Below the pieces are notes generated by a model, which did not search any database, was not told the origin of the DNA, and saw only the letters and a program-made list of their open reading frames with translations. A DNA stretch of 64,000 nt. It comes from UBA5018 sp947463165 (GTDB taxonomy: Bacteria > Cyanobacteriota > Cyanobacteriia > PCC-6307 > Cyanobiaceae). Numbering within the stretch: the first letter of the stretch is position 1; every line of letters begins with the position of its first letter. Below are positions 52,502-62,046 of this stretch, in pieces. The position numbers and the translations under genes are program-made. The stretch lies in assembly GCA_943371245.1 (NCBI GenBank), contig CALRTY020000005.1:62001-126000 (forward strand), read 5' to 3'.

Positions 52502-54301
52502 ATGGAAAGCGCCAATCCCCGTTTGAGCGGGCTGCAGCGATTGCTAGTTACTTTGCAGCCGCATCGGCGCCTGGTGTTGCTGGCGGCCAGCTGCTCGGTG
52601 CTAAACAAAATTTTCGACCTGGCTCCACCGGTGTTGATTGGCCTGGCGGTGGATGTGGTGGTGCGGCAGCAAACGGCCTGGCTGAGCGGGTTTGGCTTTG
52701 TCAGCGTGCCCAGTCAGCTAGCCCTGTTGGCACTGCTCTCCTTCTTGATCTGGAGCGCTGAATCGCTGTTTGAATATCTCTATGCCTTGCTCTGGCGAAA
52801 TTTGGCCCAAACGGTGCAGCACAGCTTGCGTCTTGAGGCCTACGATCATCTACAGAAGTTGGAGATGGCTTTCTTCGAGGCAAGTAGCAGCGGTCGATTG
52901 ATGACCGTGCTGAACGATGATATCAATCAACTTGAGCGATTTCTCGATCATGGAGCCAATGAATTGCTCCAGCTTATTACTACAGTTACGGTGGTGGGGG
53001 CGGCAATGATTTGGCTTTCCCCCACCGTGGCCGGGGTGTCGTTCCTGCCGATTCCGTTGATCCTATGGGGTTCGCTGAATTTTCAGCGCCGGCTTGCGCC
53101 CCGCTACGCCGAAGTGCGCGAGCAGGCCGGCGATTTGGCCAGCCTGCTTAGCAACAACCTCAGCGGGATCCTCACGATTAAGAGCTATACGGCGGAGGCT
53201 TGGGAGCTGGATCGCTTAGAGCGGCAAAGTCAAGCTTATCGAGCCAGCAACCGCCGCACCATTCGTATTTCAGCCGCGTTTATTCCCCTCATCAGATTCG
53301 CGATTCTGTTTGCTTTCCTGGCGATTCTGGTGATCGGTGGCTTACAGGCTTGGAGGGGCACAATTGCCGTTGGTAGCTATAGTTTCCTTGTATTTATTAC
53401 CCAGCGACTGCTATGGCCCCTCACCTCATTGGGGCGCACTCTCGATGATTACCAGCGGGCGATGGCCTCCACTAATCGGGTCTTAGATTTGTTGGATACA
53501 CCGATTGCCATCCCCAGCGGCAGTCGGCGCCTGGACATCAAGCGTGTAAGAGGAGAGTTGCGTTTTCAATCAGTGGGTTTTGGCTATGCCGGCCGGGAGC
53601 CGCTGTTAAGCAACTTTGACCTGCTGGTTCCGGCGGGCAGCACCTTGGGGGTCGTCGGTGCCACCGGCTCTGGCAAGAGCACCTTGGTTAAGTTGCTACT
53701 GCGTTTTTATGAACTGCAACAGGGTCAAATTCTTCTGGATGGCATTCCGATCGCCGATTTGCAGTTGGGCGATCTGCGGCGCGCCATTGGTTTGGTGAGC
53801 CAGGAGGTATTTTTGTTTCACGGCACTGTGGCTGAGAACATTGCCTACGGCAGCTTCCAGTGCCGCCGATCCGCCATCGAGCGGGCGGCTCAACTGGCGG
53901 AAGCGGCCCGGTTTATCGAGCTTCTGCCCCAGGGCTACGACACTGTGGTGGGTGAACGGGGCCAGCGACTTTCCGGCGGCCAACGCCAACGCATAGCCCT
54001 GGCAAGGGCCATTCTCAAAAATCCGCCCCTGTTGGTGCTCGATGAAGCCACCGCCGCTGTCGATAACGAAACAGAAGCGGCTATTCAGCGGTCGCTGGAT
54101 TTGATCACGGCGGAACGCACCACGCTGGTGATTGCCCACCGCCTCTCCACCGTGCGACATGCCGATCAGATCGTGGTGATGGACCATGGCCAACTGATCG
54201 AGACTGGCAACCATGAGCAGCTGATCCGCCGCGATGGCGCCTACGCCAATCTCTGGCGAGTTCAGGCTGGTCTGCGGCCAGGGGAAGGTCTCTGTCTTTG
54301 A
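52502..54301 (+). CDS. ABC half-transporter (exporter type, MsbA/MDR-like)
   Basis: From ATG 52502 (MESANPRLSGLQRLLVTLQP), about 599 residues. Six membrane helices (LLFAFLAILVIGGL and others) are followed by the ATPase: GVVGATGSGKSTLVKLLL (Walker A), SQEVFLFHGT (Q loop), GERGQRLSGGQRQRIALARA (signature), LLVLDEATAAVDNETE (Walker B), IAHRLSTVRHA (H loop). Permease and ATPase are fused, so it works as a homodimer or heterodimer exporting lipids, peptides or drugs. The substrate is unknown. Confidence 0.9.
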   Translation: MESANPRLSGLQRLLVTLQPHRRLVLLAASCSVLNKIFDLAPPVLIGLAVDVVVRQQTAWLSGFGFVSVPSQLALLALLSFLIWSAESLFEYLYALLWRNLAQTVQHSLRLEAYDHLQKLEMAFFEASSSGRLMTVLNDDINQLERFLDHGANELLQLITTVTVVGAAMIWLSPTVAGVSFLPIPLILWGSLNFQRRLAPRYAEVREQAGDLASLLSNNLSGILTIKSYTAEAWELDRLERQSQAYRASNRRTIRISAAFIPLIRFAILFAFLAILVIGGLQAWRGTIAVGSYSFLVFITQRLLWPLTSLGRTLDDYQRAMASTNRVLDLLDTPIAIPSGSRRLDIKRVRGELRFQSVGFGYAGREPLLSNFDLLVPAGSTLGVVGATGSGKSTLVKLLLRFYELQQGQILLDGIPIADLQLGDLRRAIGLVSQEVFLFHGTVAENIAYGSFQCRRSAIERAAQLAEAARFIELLPQGYDTVVGERGQRLSGGQRQRIALARAILKNPPLLVLDEATAAVDNETEAAIQRSLDLITAERTTLVIAHRLSTVRHADQIVVMDHGQLIETGNHEQLIRRDGAYANLWRVQAGLRPGEGLCL

Positions 54302-54477
54302 CCCACTGGCGCGCGGCTGGCTGGGCCGGCCAGCGAACTGACCGCAGTAGCCGCTAGCTGCGGCATCTTCCCAGCAGCGGTGTAATACCTTTAATTGATG
54401 CAGAGTTATCAGGCCGCCAGGCTCCCCAAGCGGGGGCATCCCAGCAACCAATCCCGAACGGGGCTAGACAATCGTGG

Positions 54478-54514
54478 TATAATGCTAAAAAGCCTACGGT
54501 ACGGCCCAGTAGGC
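54478..54514 (+). promoter_or_regulatory. Promoter -10 box and leader hairpin before the LCP gene
   Basis: TATAAT at 54478-54483 is a perfect -10 box; no clear -35 is seen. A stem GCCTAC/GTAGGC (54492-54497 with 54509-54514) follows in the presumed leader, about 70 bp before the ATG at 54586. Confidence 0.45.
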
Positions 54515-54585
54515 ATCGTTAAATTCTCAATGAGCGGCAAACGTAGGTCGATTGAAATTACAATAAATTCAAGATTTTTATTTTA

Positions 54586-55533
54586 ATGGCTGTTGGACTG
54601 AATTCCAAGGGCTTAACTGCGAAAGGTCCGCCGCCTCGGGTCCGGCGCAGCCGTTATAGGCGTGGCCCAGTTTTGCTCGCCATAGCCTTGGGCCTTGGTG
54701 GTGGCATGTTGTTGGCAGCACCACTGGCGGGGTTGCTGAACGGCAAGCCAGTCACTGGCGGCTCTCACCTGGCTAATCCCTTTGCATCTTGGATAAGTGT
54801 AGGCAGTCAGGACATCTTGGTGCTGGGCACCGACGTTGGCGGCGGCAACACCGATGTGATCACTTGGCTACGGGTGGAAGGTGACATAACCCACCTCACT
54901 CAAATCCCAAGGGATTCCTACATAGAAGCGGAGGGATATGGGCCGCAAAAAATAAATGCTCTCTATGCTTTGGGCGGCGTTGACCTACTCAAGCGGGAGT
55001 TATCGCGTAAGTTGGGTCGTCCGATTAGCCACCATGTGATTGTAAATCTTGCGGCAATTCGCCAGATGGCTGACGCCCTTGGCGGTATTGAAGTGGATGT
55101 GCCCAAGCGGCTTTACTATGTGGACAACAGTCAGGGGCTGTACATTGACCTGCAGCCAGGCCCGCAGCTGCTGAAAGGTAGAGCTCTTGAGGGCTTCCTA
55201 CGTTTTCGCCACGACGAGATGGGCGATATCGGACGCCTTGAGCGTCAACAACTGGCCCTTAAAGCCCTATTTCGTAAACTCACCAGGCCCGATCAGCTGG
55301 TTCGTTTGCCGATCCTGTTGGCCAGTGCCGGCCGCAACCTAAAAACAGATCTGGGACCGATGGAGCTGGGGGGCTTGATCACCGCCATGGGCACCACAAA
55401 CCTGGAAACCAAGCGGTTGGGAGGAAGGCCTTTTACGCGCAATGGCTTGAGTTATTGGGACGCTGATTGGCCGGCCAGTGGCTCTACAGATGAACCTAAC
55501 GAAGGCGACGATCGCTATCGTTTCCTTTTTTAA
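54586..55533 (+). CDS. LytR-CpsA-Psr (LCP) family ligase
   Basis: A 315-residue protein. A basic N-terminus (RRSRYRRGPVLLAIALGLGG) leads to one membrane helix. DILVLGTDVGGGNTDVITWL, LTQIPRDSYIEAEGYGPQKI and HDEMGDIGRLERQQLALKAL are LCP landmarks, with Arg and Asp residues binding the pyrophosphate head of a polyprenyl lipid. It links glycopolymers to the cell wall. The length is normal and the start fits. Confidence 0.9.
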   Translation: MAVGLNSKGLTAKGPPPRVRRSRYRRGPVLLAIALGLGGGMLLAAPLAGLLNGKPVTGGSHLANPFASWISVGSQDILVLGTDVGGGNTDVITWLRVEGDITHLTQIPRDSYIEAEGYGPQKINALYALGGVDLLKRELSRKLGRPISHHVIVNLAAIRQMADALGGIEVDVPKRLYYVDNSQGLYIDLQPGPQLLKGRALEGFLRFRHDEMGDIGRLERQQLALKALFRKLTRPDQLVRLPILLASAGRNLKTDLGPMELGGLITAMGTTNLETKRLGGRPFTRNGLSYWDADWPASGSTDEPNEGDDRYRFLF

Positions 55534-55719
55534 ATCTTAGCCTAGTCGTTGTAGGGCTTTTGACTCTCGGTGCCCCTAGGCCAGGGTCGGCCGGCTGTCG
55601 CCGGCGGTGCCGTTGTTGATGCAGCTTTTTTTGCCATGGTTGTTGTTGACTGAGCCGTTATCAATGGAACTAGATTGACAGAGATGCTCTTGCTGAAGCT
55701 GTTGTTATTATCGTGGCTA

Positions 55720-56244
55720 CTATTTGTGGGATTCTTGTTTTGGAGTTGTTGTTTCTGCTGGGCTTTCGGCTGATTTTTCAGTTTCGGTTCCAGGGGCTTG
55801 GCCGCTTTGCTTCTCGCTGCGGTGATCGCGATCGGTGAGGGTGATTAGGGCCAGCAGCAGGGCTGCCCCCGCCATGATTGGGGTGGAGGTGGCTACGGTG
55901 ACCCCAAGGGCGGCCGTAAACCAGATAGAGGCGGCACTGGTGAGACCATGCACTTCAGGAATGGTTTGCTTGGGCCGGGAGGCCACCAGAATTTCACCGG
56001 CGCCCAGAAAGCCCACTCCGCTGGCAACGCCTTGAATGGCACGACTGCGGGCCTGGCCATCACCACCAGAGGCAAGCACCAACAGACAGGCGCTTAGCCC
56101 CACCAACACATGCACCCGCAATCGATTCGGCCGCAGGGTGTTGCCATGGTGGGCACGGTTCATGCCCACCACCAGGCCACAGAGCACCGCCAGTCCTAGG
56201 CGCAGCAGGATCTCCAGGTCTGGTGTTACTACAAGTGTGGTCAT
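55720..56244 (-). CDS. MgtC/SapB-family membrane protein
   Basis: From ATG 56244 (MTTLVVTPDLEILLRLGLAV), 174 residues. AVLCGLVVGMNRAHHG, RVHVLVGLSACLLVLASGGD, GVASGVGFLGAGEILVASRP and GLTSAASIWFTAALGVTVAT match MgtC/SapB, about four membrane helices. The C-terminal Ser/Thr/Glu tail is disordered. Function in cyanobacteria is unclear; relatives modulate Mg2+ or F-type ATPase. The upstream 200 bp of open frame is not similar to the family. Confidence 0.85.
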   Translation of the reverse strand: MTTLVVTPDLEILLRLGLAVLCGLVVGMNRAHHGNTLRPNRLRVHVLVGLSACLLVLASGGDGQARSRAIQGVASGVGFLGAGEILVASRPKQTIPEVHGLTSAASIWFTAALGVTVATSTPIMAGAALLLALITLTDRDHRSEKQSGQAPGTETEKSAESPAETTTPKQESHK

Positions 56245-56445
56245 GGGCACGCCGCAGGGCGGGCAGCAGGGCGGCTTCCCATCCTCAACCCCGGCCGGGC
56301 CGCTGCTTGTGCGAGCTTCAAGCCCACCAGGACAGCCATGGCCGAGCCGATGGTTTGCAATGGGGGCAAGGAATGCCCAGCGGTATCTGTCAATCTTTCT
56401 TGTATTTTTATTTGTATTTGGCAAAGCCTGGAGTCTTGGACTCAT

Positions 56446-57834
56446 TTAAAATCCAGATGTGCCCGGTGGTGGGGCGCTGGATGGCACGCGCCTCAGGTAG
56501 CTTGTTACTGGAATGGGTTGGGGTTGGCTGTAGCCCACTGGTAGCCATACATCGCCGGCGCTGGTGGCCAGATGCACCTCCCAATTATAGAAACCGCGGT
56601 AGGCGGCGGGATCCTCGCGCAATAGGGCCGCATAGATGAGTACGGCCCGACCGTAGTAGTCGCTGTTGTTGTAACCCCAGAGGGCCTTGCGGATGTCCTT
56701 GAGCCCGCCGCGGCGCACCAGGTAGCGGGCCGCTGCTGGAATCGCATCGCGGGGATTGCGGATATCGCCCCGGCCGATGCCCGCTTCTGCCCAGGTGCTG
56801 GGTAAAAATTGCATCGGTCCATGGGCGTTGGCCACGGACACGCCATCGATGCGGCCCATGGCACTCTCCACCAAATTGATCGCCGCCAGCACCTCCCAGG
56901 CGATCCCTGTACTGGCGGCAGCCTGGTGGTAATAAGCCAACAATTCTGTCGCCGGCGCCGGGGCCTGCACCCGCCAGGCAGGTAGCAGGCTGGGGCGGGC
57001 TCGGCCGGCCTGCATTGCTAAAAATTGCCTCCGGGCCTCCAGCTGCCTTTGCGCCACCCGCTGCCACCGCGCTGGTAACAGCTCAAGCACAGCCTTGGCC
57101 AGTGGTTTCCTACGGGCCAACACCCGGTAGATCACCTGCTGTTGATGGCCCAAGTTTGGCAGTAGCGGCGCCGGCGTGGTTGGCGCCCGCAGGGCCGCTT
57201 CCACCTGGCTAAGCAAACTGGCTATCTCCTGGGGTTGCTGGGGCAGGGTTGGGTATTGGCGACCAATGCCAATGGCATTGGCGTTGGCATTGCCAGTGGC
57301 ATTGGTAAGCAGGGTCGTCTTGCTTGGTGGTGGCGCCGCTTCCGCCAGGGACCCACTCCAGGCCAGGCCCTGGCCCATCTGCAGCCCCAGCCAGGCCACT
57401 GCCAACCCTCGGAGGCCAGCTTGGAGTGGCTTGCTCCAGAAGTTGGCTTTGATTGAGAACCTGGATCTGCCTAAGCGTTTTGGCCAGCTCAGCGCCACTG
57501 CTGTCTGCGCCACTGCCACCGCTTGCTGGGAAACTGCTTGCTGGGCCACCGCTTGCTGTGCAACTGCTTGCTGGGAAACTGCTTGCTGGGCAACTGACTG
57601 AGGGCCAAGCCCCGCCTGTAGGGATCGCCTTGAGATCACCACCAACTCTTCCCTCGCCTGCCTTGATTGTGCTCTGCATCGAGATCCAGCACCGATCCCC
57701 CCCTCACCTTGGTCCCACCCGCAGGCTATGGCCGTAACAGAGCCCGACAGGCGGATTGGCGGGCTGCAATTGTTTAGTGCTTTGTAGAGCAGATTGATTA
57801 TGGCTGGATTTTCCGTACTGGTAAGCATGCGCAA
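56446..57834 (-). CDS. Lytic transglycosylase (SLT domain), N-terminus uncertain
   Basis: The C-terminal part is a transglycosylase: EVLAAINLVESAMGRIDGVS has the catalytic Glu, then ANAHGPMQFLPSTWAEAGIG and ARYLVRRGGLKDIRKALWGY. It cuts peptidoglycan in the periplasm. A hydrophobic run (LRGLAVAWLGLQMGQGLAWS) near residue 145 looks like the real signal peptide. If so, the gene starts near 57500 and the preceding stretch is non-coding. That stretch holds a 15-bp tandem repeat (57521-57600, QQAVA pentads) and reaches into the 17-bp repeat upstream. The whole open frame is listed, but the start is unsettled. Confidence 0.75.
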   Translation of the reverse strand: MRMLTSTENPAIINLLYKALNNCSPPIRLSGSVTAIACGWDQGEGGIGAGSRCRAQSRQAREELVVISRRSLQAGLGPQSVAQQAVSQQAVAQQAVAQQAVSQQAVAVAQTAVALSWPKRLGRSRFSIKANFWSKPLQAGLRGLAVAWLGLQMGQGLAWSGSLAEAAPPPSKTTLLTNATGNANANAIGIGRQYPTLPQQPQEIASLLSQVEAALRAPTTPAPLLPNLGHQQQVIYRVLARRKPLAKAVLELLPARWQRVAQRQLEARRQFLAMQAGRARPSLLPAWRVQAPAPATELLAYYHQAAASTGIAWEVLAAINLVESAMGRIDGVSVANAHGPMQFLPSTWAEAGIGRGDIRNPRDAIPAAARYLVRRGGLKDIRKALWGYNNSDYYGRAVLIYAALLREDPAAYRGFYNWEVHLATSAGDVWLPVGYSQPQPIPVTSYLRRVPSSAPPPGTSGF

Positions 57835-57905
57835 ATGCTAGGCATGCGCAAATGCTAGGCGTGCGCACTTGATAGGCATGGGCACATGGTAGGCATGGGC
57901 ACACC
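57824..57905. repeat. 17-bp tandem repeat, nearly five units
   Basis: Units based on GGCATGCGCAAATGCTA (57824-57840, 57841-57857, 57858-57874, 57875-57891, then 14 bp). The first two differ in one base; later ones drift. It ends 30 bp before the ATG of the monooxygenase, so it may affect its expression. Confidence 0.85.
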
Positions 57906-57935
57906 GCCCTGGCGGTACCGGGCTAGCTTCTAGTT

Positions 57936-59045
57936 ATGGCTTATCCCTGCTCTCGAATCGCGGTGGTGGGGGCCGGTAGTTCCGGCCTCTACCTGGCGCT
58001 GCTGCTCCAGCGCGCCGGCCACCAGGTGCGCCTGTTTGAGCGCTCGCCCACTCCCCGCAGCGAGGGCTGCGGCATTTTGCTAGTGGCCGCCGGCGTGGAG
58101 GCAATCGCCGCCTGTGGCGATTCGTCACTTTTGCAGCGGCTGCTGGCGGCGGGCCAACCAGTCGCTCGCTTTGTGGTGCGCAACCTGCGCGGTGACACGA
58201 TCAATGCGGAGGCCGCCAGCCATGATCCAGGCCGCCAGCCCTCCCTCTTAATTCCCCGCTCCGCCATCCTGGATGCACTTTGGCAGGGGTTTGCCGCAGA
58301 AGATTTCTGCGGCGAGGCCGAGCTGATTGGCTGGCAACAGAGTAACGATCGGGTGGATGCCTTCTTTGCCAATGGCGACATCTGGAGCGGTGATCTGCTG
58401 ATCGCCGCTGATGGTATTTTTTCGCGAGTGGCGCCGGTTTTAGTACCGAGCCATAGCTTGAATTACCTGGGTGATCGGGTTTGGCGTGGCGTGGTGGAAG
58501 ATGCCCACTTCTGCACCGATGGCGACTTCTTCGTGTACGCCCGTGGTCGAGGTATCTACGCCAATTTCTTCGATCTTGGTGCTGATAGCAGTGGCGTGCA
58601 GCGCACCCATTGGGGTTTTTTCCACGAGGAACCCCTGCCCGCCAGCCGGGAGCGGCAGCGTCAATTGCTCAGCGAGCCGATCCCCCCAGAAGCCCTGGCC
58701 AAGCTGCATCCAGAAGCCGCAGCCCTGATCGCCGCCACGCCCCCCCAGCAGCTCACGGCCAATTGGTCCTACGACATTGAGCCGCTGCCTTGCATTGCCC
58801 AGGGGCGTGTGGCCCTGATCGGCGATGCCGCCCACGCGATGAGCTCCTCCCAGGCCCGGGGCATGACCGCCGGCCTGGAAGATGCCCTGGCCCTCGCCCA
58901 GGCCCTGGCCGCCAGCCCCCAGGATCTCCCCGCAGCCCTGCTGGCCTACCAGGCGGAACGCCTGCCCCTAGTGCATAACTACCAAAATCGCAGCCGGGCG
59001 GTGAGCAATCGGGTGGGAAGACGCCGCATTCCTGCAGCAGCCTGA
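57936..59045 (+). CDS. FAD-dependent monooxygenase (UbiH/PHBH-like)
   Basis: A 369-residue flavoprotein. RIAVVGAGSSGLYLALLLQR is the FAD dinucleotide motif, ADGIFSRVAPVLVPS the DG motif, and GRVALIGDAAHAMSSSQARG the GD motif for FAD ribose. It hydroxylates an aromatic or polyene substrate with NAD(P)H, but which one is open; ubiquinone-like, salicylate-like and zeaxanthin-epoxidase-like relatives exist. The 17-bp tandem repeat precedes it. Confidence 0.85.
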   Translation: MAYPCSRIAVVGAGSSGLYLALLLQRAGHQVRLFERSPTPRSEGCGILLVAAGVEAIAACGDSSLLQRLLAAGQPVARFVVRNLRGDTINAEAASHDPGRQPSLLIPRSAILDALWQGFAAEDFCGEAELIGWQQSNDRVDAFFANGDIWSGDLLIAADGIFSRVAPVLVPSHSLNYLGDRVWRGVVEDAHFCTDGDFFVYARGRGIYANFFDLGADSSGVQRTHWGFFHEEPLPASRERQRQLLSEPIPPEALAKLHPEAAALIAATPPQQLTANWSYDIEPLPCIAQGRVALIGDAAHAMSSSQARGMTAGLEDALALAQALAASPQDLPAALLAYQAERLPLVHNYQNRSRAVSNRVGRRRIPAAA

Positions 59046-59304
59046 GCCAGGGGGCTGTGGAAAAACTGCCTGATTCCTGGGGAAAACTCCGAAATAAAGC
59101 GTAAAACGGGGGAAAAGCCAGCAAAGTAGTTCACAAATGCAGCCCTTCCAGCGGCCGAGGCCCTGGCTAGCGTCTAGCCCTGCCAGGGAAGCTCAGCAAG
59201 GCGATCACCAGGCCGCCGGCTTGCATCCGGCAGCAATTCACCTGCTGGGCGGCTGCGGGGAAGTGCGGCGAGAAAGTGCGGCGGTGGATTCAGGCCAGGC
59301 AGGT

Positions 59305-60018
59305 TCAGCGTTTGGCCAGATCGCGCACGCTGGCCAAACCGTCGTGGATCTCTCCCACCAGCACCTGGTCGGTGATGTTCACGAACAGGCCGTTCTCCAA
59401 TACCCCGGGCAGGTTGTTGATCTCCCGCTCCAAACCCACCGGATCGGCGATGCCACCGGCGAACTTCACATCCAACACCAGATTGCCCTGGTCGGTCACC
59501 ACCGGGCCGGCCTTGCGCTGGGCCATCCGCAGCTGGGCTTCTCCAGCCAGCTCCAGCAGTTGGCCCTGCACCTGCCGCCAGGCGCCGGGCAGCACCTCCA
59601 CCGGCAGCAGGAAGCCCAGGTTCAAGCGCTCCACCAATTTGGTGGCATCCACCACCACCACAAAGCGATCGGCCCTGCGGGCCACCAGCTTCTCCTGCAC
59701 GTGACAGGCGCCACCGCCCTTGATCAGCTGGAAGTCGGGATCCACCTCGTCGGCACCGTCGATGGCCAGGTCGATGCGCTCAATCGCATTGAGGCTCTTG
59801 AGCGGAATGCCCAATTCGGCGGCCAACACCTCCCCTTGGAAGGAGGTGGTCACGCCGGTGATGTCCTGAAGCTCGCCACTTTGCAGCTTGGCCCCCAGGG
59901 AGCGGATCATCAGGGCCGCCGTGGAGCCTGACCCCAGACCCACCACCATGCCGCTACGAATCTGCTCGGTGGCGGCCTCGGCCACCGCTTGCTTCATCTG
60001 GTCTTGCAGATCCGACAT
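59305..60018 (-). CDS. rpiA: Ribose-5-phosphate isomerase A
   Basis: A 237-residue protein of standard length. MVVGLGSGSTAALMIRSLGA, LAIDGADEVDPDFQLIKGGG, and ACHVQEKLVARRADRFVVVV are RpiA landmarks, with Asp-Gly-Ala-Asp-Glu, Lys and Glu of the active site. It interconverts ribose-5-phosphate and ribulose-5-phosphate in the Calvin cycle and pentose phosphate pathway. The protease gene stands 46 bp further along on the same strand. Confidence 0.95.
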   Translation of the reverse strand: MSDLQDQMKQAVAEAATEQIRSGMVVGLGSGSTAALMIRSLGAKLQSGELQDITGVTTSFQGEVLAAELGIPLKSLNAIERIDLAIDGADEVDPDFQLIKGGGACHVQEKLVARRADRFVVVVDATKLVERLNLGFLLPVEVLPGAWRQVQGQLLELAGEAQLRMAQRKAGPVVTDQGNLVLDVKFAGGIADPVGLEREINNLPGVLENGLFVNITDQVLVGEIHDGLASVRDLAKR

Positions 60019-60064
60019 CGGGGGTTCGCCGTCTGGGGCGCGACCGTAGCAAGGGCCCGAGACC

Positions 60065-61201
60065 TTAACCAGGCTTGGGCAGGGCGGCGGGCCGAATCGT
60101 GAGCTTCATTTGCTTTTGGGCACGGATCACACTCAGGGCCAGCGGTTCGCCGACGTTGGAGCGCTCCACCTGCCGCAACAGGCTGGCCGGATCGCCCACC
60201 GGCTGCTCCGCTGCCGCCACCACCAAATCGCCGCGGCGCAGTCCGGCCGCTTGGGCTGGGCTGTCCTCCAGCACCCGCTGCACCAGGGCGCCATCTCGCT
60301 CCGGCAATTGCAGCAGCGCGTTGGGATCGCTGTTGTTTGCCCGGGCCTGGCGGGCGGTTAGCGGTACCAGCTGCAGGCCCAGGTAGGGATGCACCACCTG
60401 GCCGCCATCGGCCAGTTGCAGGGCCACCCGCCGGGCCAAATTAATCGGGATGGCAAAGCCGAGGCCGGCCCCGGGCCCGGATCTCACCAAGGTGTTGATG
60501 CCGATCACCTCCCCGGCCGAATTAACCAGCGGTCCGCCGGAGTTACCCGGGTTGATGGCGGCATCGGTCTGGATCAAATCCAGCCTTTTGTCGCTGAAGC
60601 CGAGGCTGTTGATATCCCGATGCAGGCTGCTGACAATGCCGAGGGTCACCGTGCGCTCCAGGCCATAGGGACTGCCCAGGGCGATCGCCCAATCCCCCAC
60701 CTCCAGGGCTTCTGAATCCCCAAGTGCTGCAGCTGCCAACTGCCGCTGGCCCTCCAGCTTCACCAGGGCGAGATCGGTGACTGGATCGGCCCCCACCACC
60801 TGGCCGTCCAGCTGCCGCCCATCGGCCAGGGTCACCTCCACCAGATCCACCGCATCCACCACGTGGGCGTTGGTGAGCACCAGCCCCCTGGCGGCGTCGA
60901 TAACCACCCCGGATCCCTGGCCCCGCTCCCGCATCGAATTGGAGGGATCGCCGAACAGATCCCGCAGCAGCGGATCCAGCATCGCCGGATCAAATTGCTG
61001 GCGGCTCACCTGCCGCTCGGTGTCGATCCGCACCACCGCCGGCGCCACCGCCCGGGCTGCGGCGGCGACAAAGCTGTGGGCACTGGCGCCTGCCGCCAAT
61101 GGGGTCGTGCTTGCCGGCAGCTCAGCGCTGGTCAGGGCAGCCGCCGGCATCGGCACCAGTAAAACCAGGGCCAAAATGAAGCCGATCAGGGCGCGAATCA
61201 C
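60065..61201 (-). CDS. Deg/HtrA-family serine protease with PDZ domain
   Basis: Start at GTG 61201, giving a signal peptide (IRALIGFILALVLLVPMPAA). The longer open frame upstream is not similar. 378 residues. Catalytic His in VLTNAHVVDAVDLVEVTLAD, Asp in DPVTDLALVKLEG, Ser in AAINPGNSGGPLVNSAGEVI. One PDZ domain follows (ALVQRVLEDSPAQAAGLRRG). It corresponds to cyanobacterial HhoA/HhoB/HtrA periplasmic proteases; which of the three is not resolved. Gene order with rpiA recurs in related genomes as far as I recall. Confidence 0.9.
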   Translation of the reverse strand: MIRALIGFILALVLLVPMPAAALTSAELPASTTPLAAGASAHSFVAAAARAVAPAVVRIDTERQVSRQQFDPAMLDPLLRDLFGDPSNSMRERGQGSGVVIDAARGLVLTNAHVVDAVDLVEVTLADGRQLDGQVVGADPVTDLALVKLEGQRQLAAAALGDSEALEVGDWAIALGSPYGLERTVTLGIVSSLHRDINSLGFSDKRLDLIQTDAAINPGNSGGPLVNSAGEVIGINTLVRSGPGAGLGFAIPINLARRVALQLADGGQVVHPYLGLQLVPLTARQARANNSDPNALLQLPERDGALVQRVLEDSPAQAAGLRRGDLVVAAAEQPVGDPASLLRQVERSNVGEPLALSVIRAQKQMKLTIRPAALPKPG

Positions 61202-61250
61202 GGCGGCGGCAGCTCTCTGGAGGTGAGCTGAGGCTAGGGGCCCCGGCCAG

Positions 61251-62012
61251 CTACCAGCGCAGCAGCCGCTGCTGCCAGGCCCCCGAGGCCTCAAGCTGCA
61301 GCCAGCGGCCGCCGGGATCTTGGGGGCGGCCGAGGGGACAGGCCTGCACTGCCGGGAAGCTGCAGAGGGTGGATGGACAGCCGAGCAGGGCCACCGGTTC
61401 GAGCCCCGCCGCCCGACCCGGCAGCCAGCCCTGCCAGTGCTGGTGGATGTGGCCGAACAGCACCGCCCGCAAGCCAGGCACTGCCGCCAGGCATTGCAGA
61501 AGTTGGCGGCCGTCCCCCAGGGCGATGGCATCCAGCCCTGGATCGCCGATCGCCAGCGGCGGGTGGTGCAGCGCCACCAGCGTCGCTCGATCGGGGGCGC
61601 TGGCCAGTTGCCCTGCCAGCCAGGCCAGCTGGCTTTCCCCCAGCCAGCCGCCGATCTGGCCGGCCCGATGGCTGTCGAGCAGCACCAACCTGCAGCCGTG
61701 GTGATCGATTACCGCCGGTGCCACCAGGGCCGAGCGCGCCAGCGCCATCCGCAGCAGAGCCGGCTGGTCGTGGTTGCCCGGCAGCAGAGCCACCGGCCGC
61801 TGCACCGCCCGCTCCGCCAGCAACTCCCGCAGCCTGGCGTAGCCGCCCCAGGATTCGTCCTGGCAGAGGTCGCCGCTGAGCAGCAATAGGTCGTGGGGTT
61901 GCCGCCCCGCCCGCTCCAGGGCCAGCCGCAACCGGGCCAGGGGCTCGACCTGGCGATAAACGCCACTGGGATCGGCCAGAAGATGGGGATCGCTGAGCTG
62001 TAGCAACCGCAT
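61251..62012 (-). CDS. Calcineurin-like metallophosphoesterase (CpdA-like)
   Basis: Start at ATG 62012 (MRLLQLSDPHLLADPSGVYR); another at 62048 would overlap the divergent ATG of the next gene. 253 residues. DPHL, LLLSGDLCQDES, VALLPGNHDQPALLR, ATLVALHHPPLAIGDPGL and AVLFGHIHQHWQG give the full metallophosphoesterase set with two metals. Closest in style to cAMP phosphodiesterases (CpdA), but substrate is not certain. Confidence 0.9.
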   Translation of the reverse strand: MRLLQLSDPHLLADPSGVYRQVEPLARLRLALERAGRQPHDLLLLSGDLCQDESWGGYARLRELLAERAVQRPVALLPGNHDQPALLRMALARSALVAPAVIDHHGCRLVLLDSHRAGQIGGWLGESQLAWLAGQLASAPDRATLVALHHPPLAIGDPGLDAIALGDGRQLLQCLAAVPGLRAVLFGHIHQHWQGWLPGRAAGLEPVALLGCPSTLCSFPAVQACPLGRPQDPGGRWLQLEASGAWQQRLLRW

Positions 62013-62046
62013 CGGATTAAGTTGCTCGCAGTGCACATGCCTTGCC

